Part shown: positions 7,548 through 9,179 of the stretch, piece after piece
How the letters are laid out: every line of letters starts with the position of its first letter
Position numbering within the stretch: the first letter of the stretch is position 1
DNA from: Acidobacteriota bacterium
GTDB lineage: Bacteria > Acidobacteriota > UBA6911 > RPQK01
Direction of reading: 5' to 3'
Assembly: GCA_003819755.1 (NCBI GenBank)
Contig: RPQK01000263.1
Span: 1 to 9,179, forward strand
DNA: 9,179 nucleotides
Notes under the pieces: model-generated
Seen by the model: only the letters and a program-made list of their open reading frames with translations
Told to the model about the DNA's origin: nothing
The model's database searches: none
Position numbers and translations under genes: made by a program

Positions 7548-7589
7548 GGGTTTGGCAAAAAACCAAGCACTTCGGGGAGGGCGCGTCGT
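7524..7589 (+). promoter_or_regulatory. Long hairpin occluding the ribosome binding site and GTG start
   Basis: CGACGCGCC (7525-7533) pairs perfectly with GGCGCGTCG (7580-7588). After a small internal loop, CCCGGAG (7535-7541) pairs with CTTCGGG (7570-7576) with one G-U pair. An inner five-pair stem, GGTTT with AAACC (7549-7553, 7560-7564), caps it. The Shine-Dalgarno GGGGAGG (7574-7580) and the first base of the start codon (7588) lie in the stem or its internal loop. Only RNA entering from upstream of about 7524 can form the outer stem. Confidence 0.55.
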
Positions 7590-9134
7590 GGATACCTTTA
7601 TACAGAAATACGAAGGCGATGTCATGGGAAGTCTCAGCGGCTTGGATCGGCTGGTGTTGAGCGGGAGGCTTCGCATGCTCTCCTTCAGCGCCGGCATGAT
7701 GGGGTTGCTGAGCCAGGCGAGCGTTCTGTTGAAGAATTTCGGGGCCTACGCGGAGTCTAAGACCAAACAACTGCGGGAGGCCTCGGAAGCGACGGCTCAG
7801 CGTTTGCAGCGACCCCTTCCGTACTTGCGCTCCAGTAAGATCAGCAAGGAGGACACGGCCCGGCAAATTGCCGAGCGCGATGGCGTTAAGGCAGGATTGA
7901 TCTGTGTGATCAAAGCCGTGGAACCGTGCCTGGGCTATGATGTGGAGAGCCAGGATGGCCGCCTGAGACTGGTCTTGAGGCCCCGCAAGTGTTTGTTTCT
8001 GTATCACTACTTTATTCACCCAATCTTCGGGTTCATGCATGCCCGTTTGCAGACCTGGTTTCCTTTCCCTATTCAGCTGTGTCTGAACGGACGGGAATGG
8101 CTGGCCCGGCAAATGGATCGGGCCGGAGTGAGCTATGAACGGGTGGACAATTGTTTCCCGTGGCTGGAAAAGCTGGCGACCGCCCAAGAATTGGCGCGCG
8201 AACAACTGCGTTTGAACTGGGTGCCGGTTCTGAACCGCATTGCGCAGGAGATCAATCCGGCGCTGGAAACCATGTTGGCCCCGTACCGGGCGGTTCAATA
8301 TTACTGGTCGGTACGAGAAAGCGAATGGGCGACAGACATCATGTTTCGTGATACCGCCCGCCTGGATACCTTCTACCCGTCTTGGATCCGAACCGCCATC
8401 GCCGGCTTCGGGAGCGGCAACGTATTGCGTTTCCTGGGGCAGAAGCTGTGGGCCCGTTCCAAGGAGCCGGTGGAAGTCACCAGCAGCTACAAGAACCGTC
8501 CCGAGGGCGTGCGGGTCAAACACAGCGTAGGCGTTAATTCGGTCAAAGCGTACAACAAAGCGGGCAGTATCCTGCGGGTGGAAACCACGATGAACGACGC
8601 GAAAGGGTTCGGCTATCGACGTCGTCGCGAAGATGGCACCGGTTCGGAGCGCTGGCGCCCGCTCGCCACGGGATCGCCGATCTGTTCCAGCGAACCGAGA
8701 TCTCGCAAGGCATTAACGAGCGTTATCTGCAAGCTCTGGCGGCTATCGAAGTCGATCAATCCCTGGAACAACTGGTCGCTCCCCTGTGCCTTAGGATTCA
8801 GTGGAAGGGCCGACCCGTCCGCGCCCTCTCCCCCTGGTCGCCGCCCGACCAAGCCCTGCTGGCAGCAGTCAACCGTGGCGAATTCGTCATTGCCGGCTTC
8901 CGGAACCGTGATGTGCTCCGAGTCCTTTACGGCCAACCTGATGATCCTGATTACACCAAACGTCTGGCGGGCAAGGTGACCCGTGGCTTGCGCTTGCTCC
9001 GAGCTCATGGCTTGATCCAAAAGATCCGGCACTCCCATCGCTATCGCTTGACCCAGAAAGGACGACTCGCCGCAGTCGCTCTTTCTCAAGCCCAACGTGC
9101 CACGGTTAAACAACTTGCGAAGATCGCCGCTTGA
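7588..9134 (+). pseudogene. Uncharacterised, probably mobile-element-associated protein with winged-helix-like C-terminus; broken by an apparent -1 frameshift
   Basis: The function is not established. GTG at 7588 is chosen because GGGGAGG lies 7 nt upstream. The first frame is sensible through RWRPL (residue 359, ending 8664). It then turns into Ser/Pro/Arg-rich noise until a TGA at 8977-8979, which would give 463 residues. The frame shifted by one base stays open from 8664 to TGA at 9132-9134 and reads RHGIADLFQRTEIS, then WKGRPVRALSPW, GEFVIAGFRNRD and LRLLRAHGLIQK. Inserting one base at about 8664 restores 515 residues. The rejoined protein matches, from memory, a multi-copy hypothetical family in Acidobacteria and Planctomycetes genomes. 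Its C-terminus (about 440-505) looks like a MarR-type winged helix. The middle segment VKAYNK...LRVE (about 319-332) loosely recalls phage/plasmid replication initiators. No DDE triad was identified. The defect could be a real mutation or a base-calling error. Confidence 0.7.
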
Positions 9135-9144
9135 AATCTTCGCA
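9116..9144 (+). repeat. Perfect 9-bp stem-loop across the stop codon of the 7588 gene
   Basis: TGCGAAGAT (9116-9124) and ATCTTCGCA (9136-9144) are perfect inverted copies around an 11-nt loop that holds the TGA stop. The right copy can alternatively pair with TGCAAGATTT (9158-9167), giving a 10-bp stem with one bulged C, so the two structures exclude each other. No T-tract follows, so an ordinary terminator is doubtful. It may mark an element end. Confidence 0.5.
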
Positions 9145-9179
9145 GAAAAACAAGAAATGCAAGATTTGTGACACGAACG

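Noticed and set aside
7450..8523. 357-residue minus-strand open frame
   Set aside because: It is antisense to the last gene, with Gln/His/Pro-rich composition and no recognisable domain; a shadow frame.
8655..8672. Programmed -1 ribosomal frameshift in the last gene
   Set aside because: No X-XXY-YYZ slippery heptamer is present at the join (CGC CCG CTC GCC ACG). A simple one-base deletion explains the change of frame, though proteomics could overturn this.

Overview
The window looks like a chromosomal stretch from an Acidobacteria-type organism, with moderately high GC by eye. The best taxonomic clue is an orphan duplicated MacB/FtsX permease (ADOP), a family strongly associated with Acidobacteria. 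The FG-GAP/VCBS propeller, the TPR protein and frequent GTG starts fit but do not prove this. No rRNA, tRNA or CRISPR array is visible.

Layout. (1) Positions 3-299 hold a large inverted repeat built of 7-bp units: 20 units of CGTTCAG/CGTTCAC, a 66-bp centre that is itself palindromic, then 13 units of the reverse complement. (2) 364-2823 (+) is an ADOP permease whose GTG start lies 64 bp after the last heptamer. (3) 2962-4131 (-) is phosphopentomutase (deoB), convergent with the permease and with all expected metal and phosphoacceptor residues in place. (4) 4342-5742 and 5739-7409 (+) are a two-gene unit overlapping by ATGA. It encodes a membrane-anchored seven-bladed VCBS/FG-GAP beta-propeller and a membrane-anchored TPR protein, and it diverges from deoB across a 210-bp region with a plausible sigma-70-type promoter. 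(5) 7588-9134 (+) is an uncharacterised gene, probably carried by a mobile element. A strong hairpin covers its ribosome binding site and start, it has one apparent -1 frameshift at about 8664, and a pair of mutually exclusive hairpins lies at its 3' end.

Functional reading. The permease probably sits in the inner membrane with periplasmic MacB-type domains but has no ATPase gene beside it. DeoB is cytosolic nucleoside/pentose-phosphate metabolism and appears unrelated to its neighbours. The propeller and TPR proteins each have one N-terminal transmembrane segment and are probably translated together, so a joint cell-envelope scaffold is the simplest inference. The most unusual parts are the heptamer palindrome at the left edge and the last gene with its RNA-level structure. 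The hairpin over that gene's start would silence read-through messages but not messages from its own candidate promoter, a layout known for some insertion-sequence transposases.
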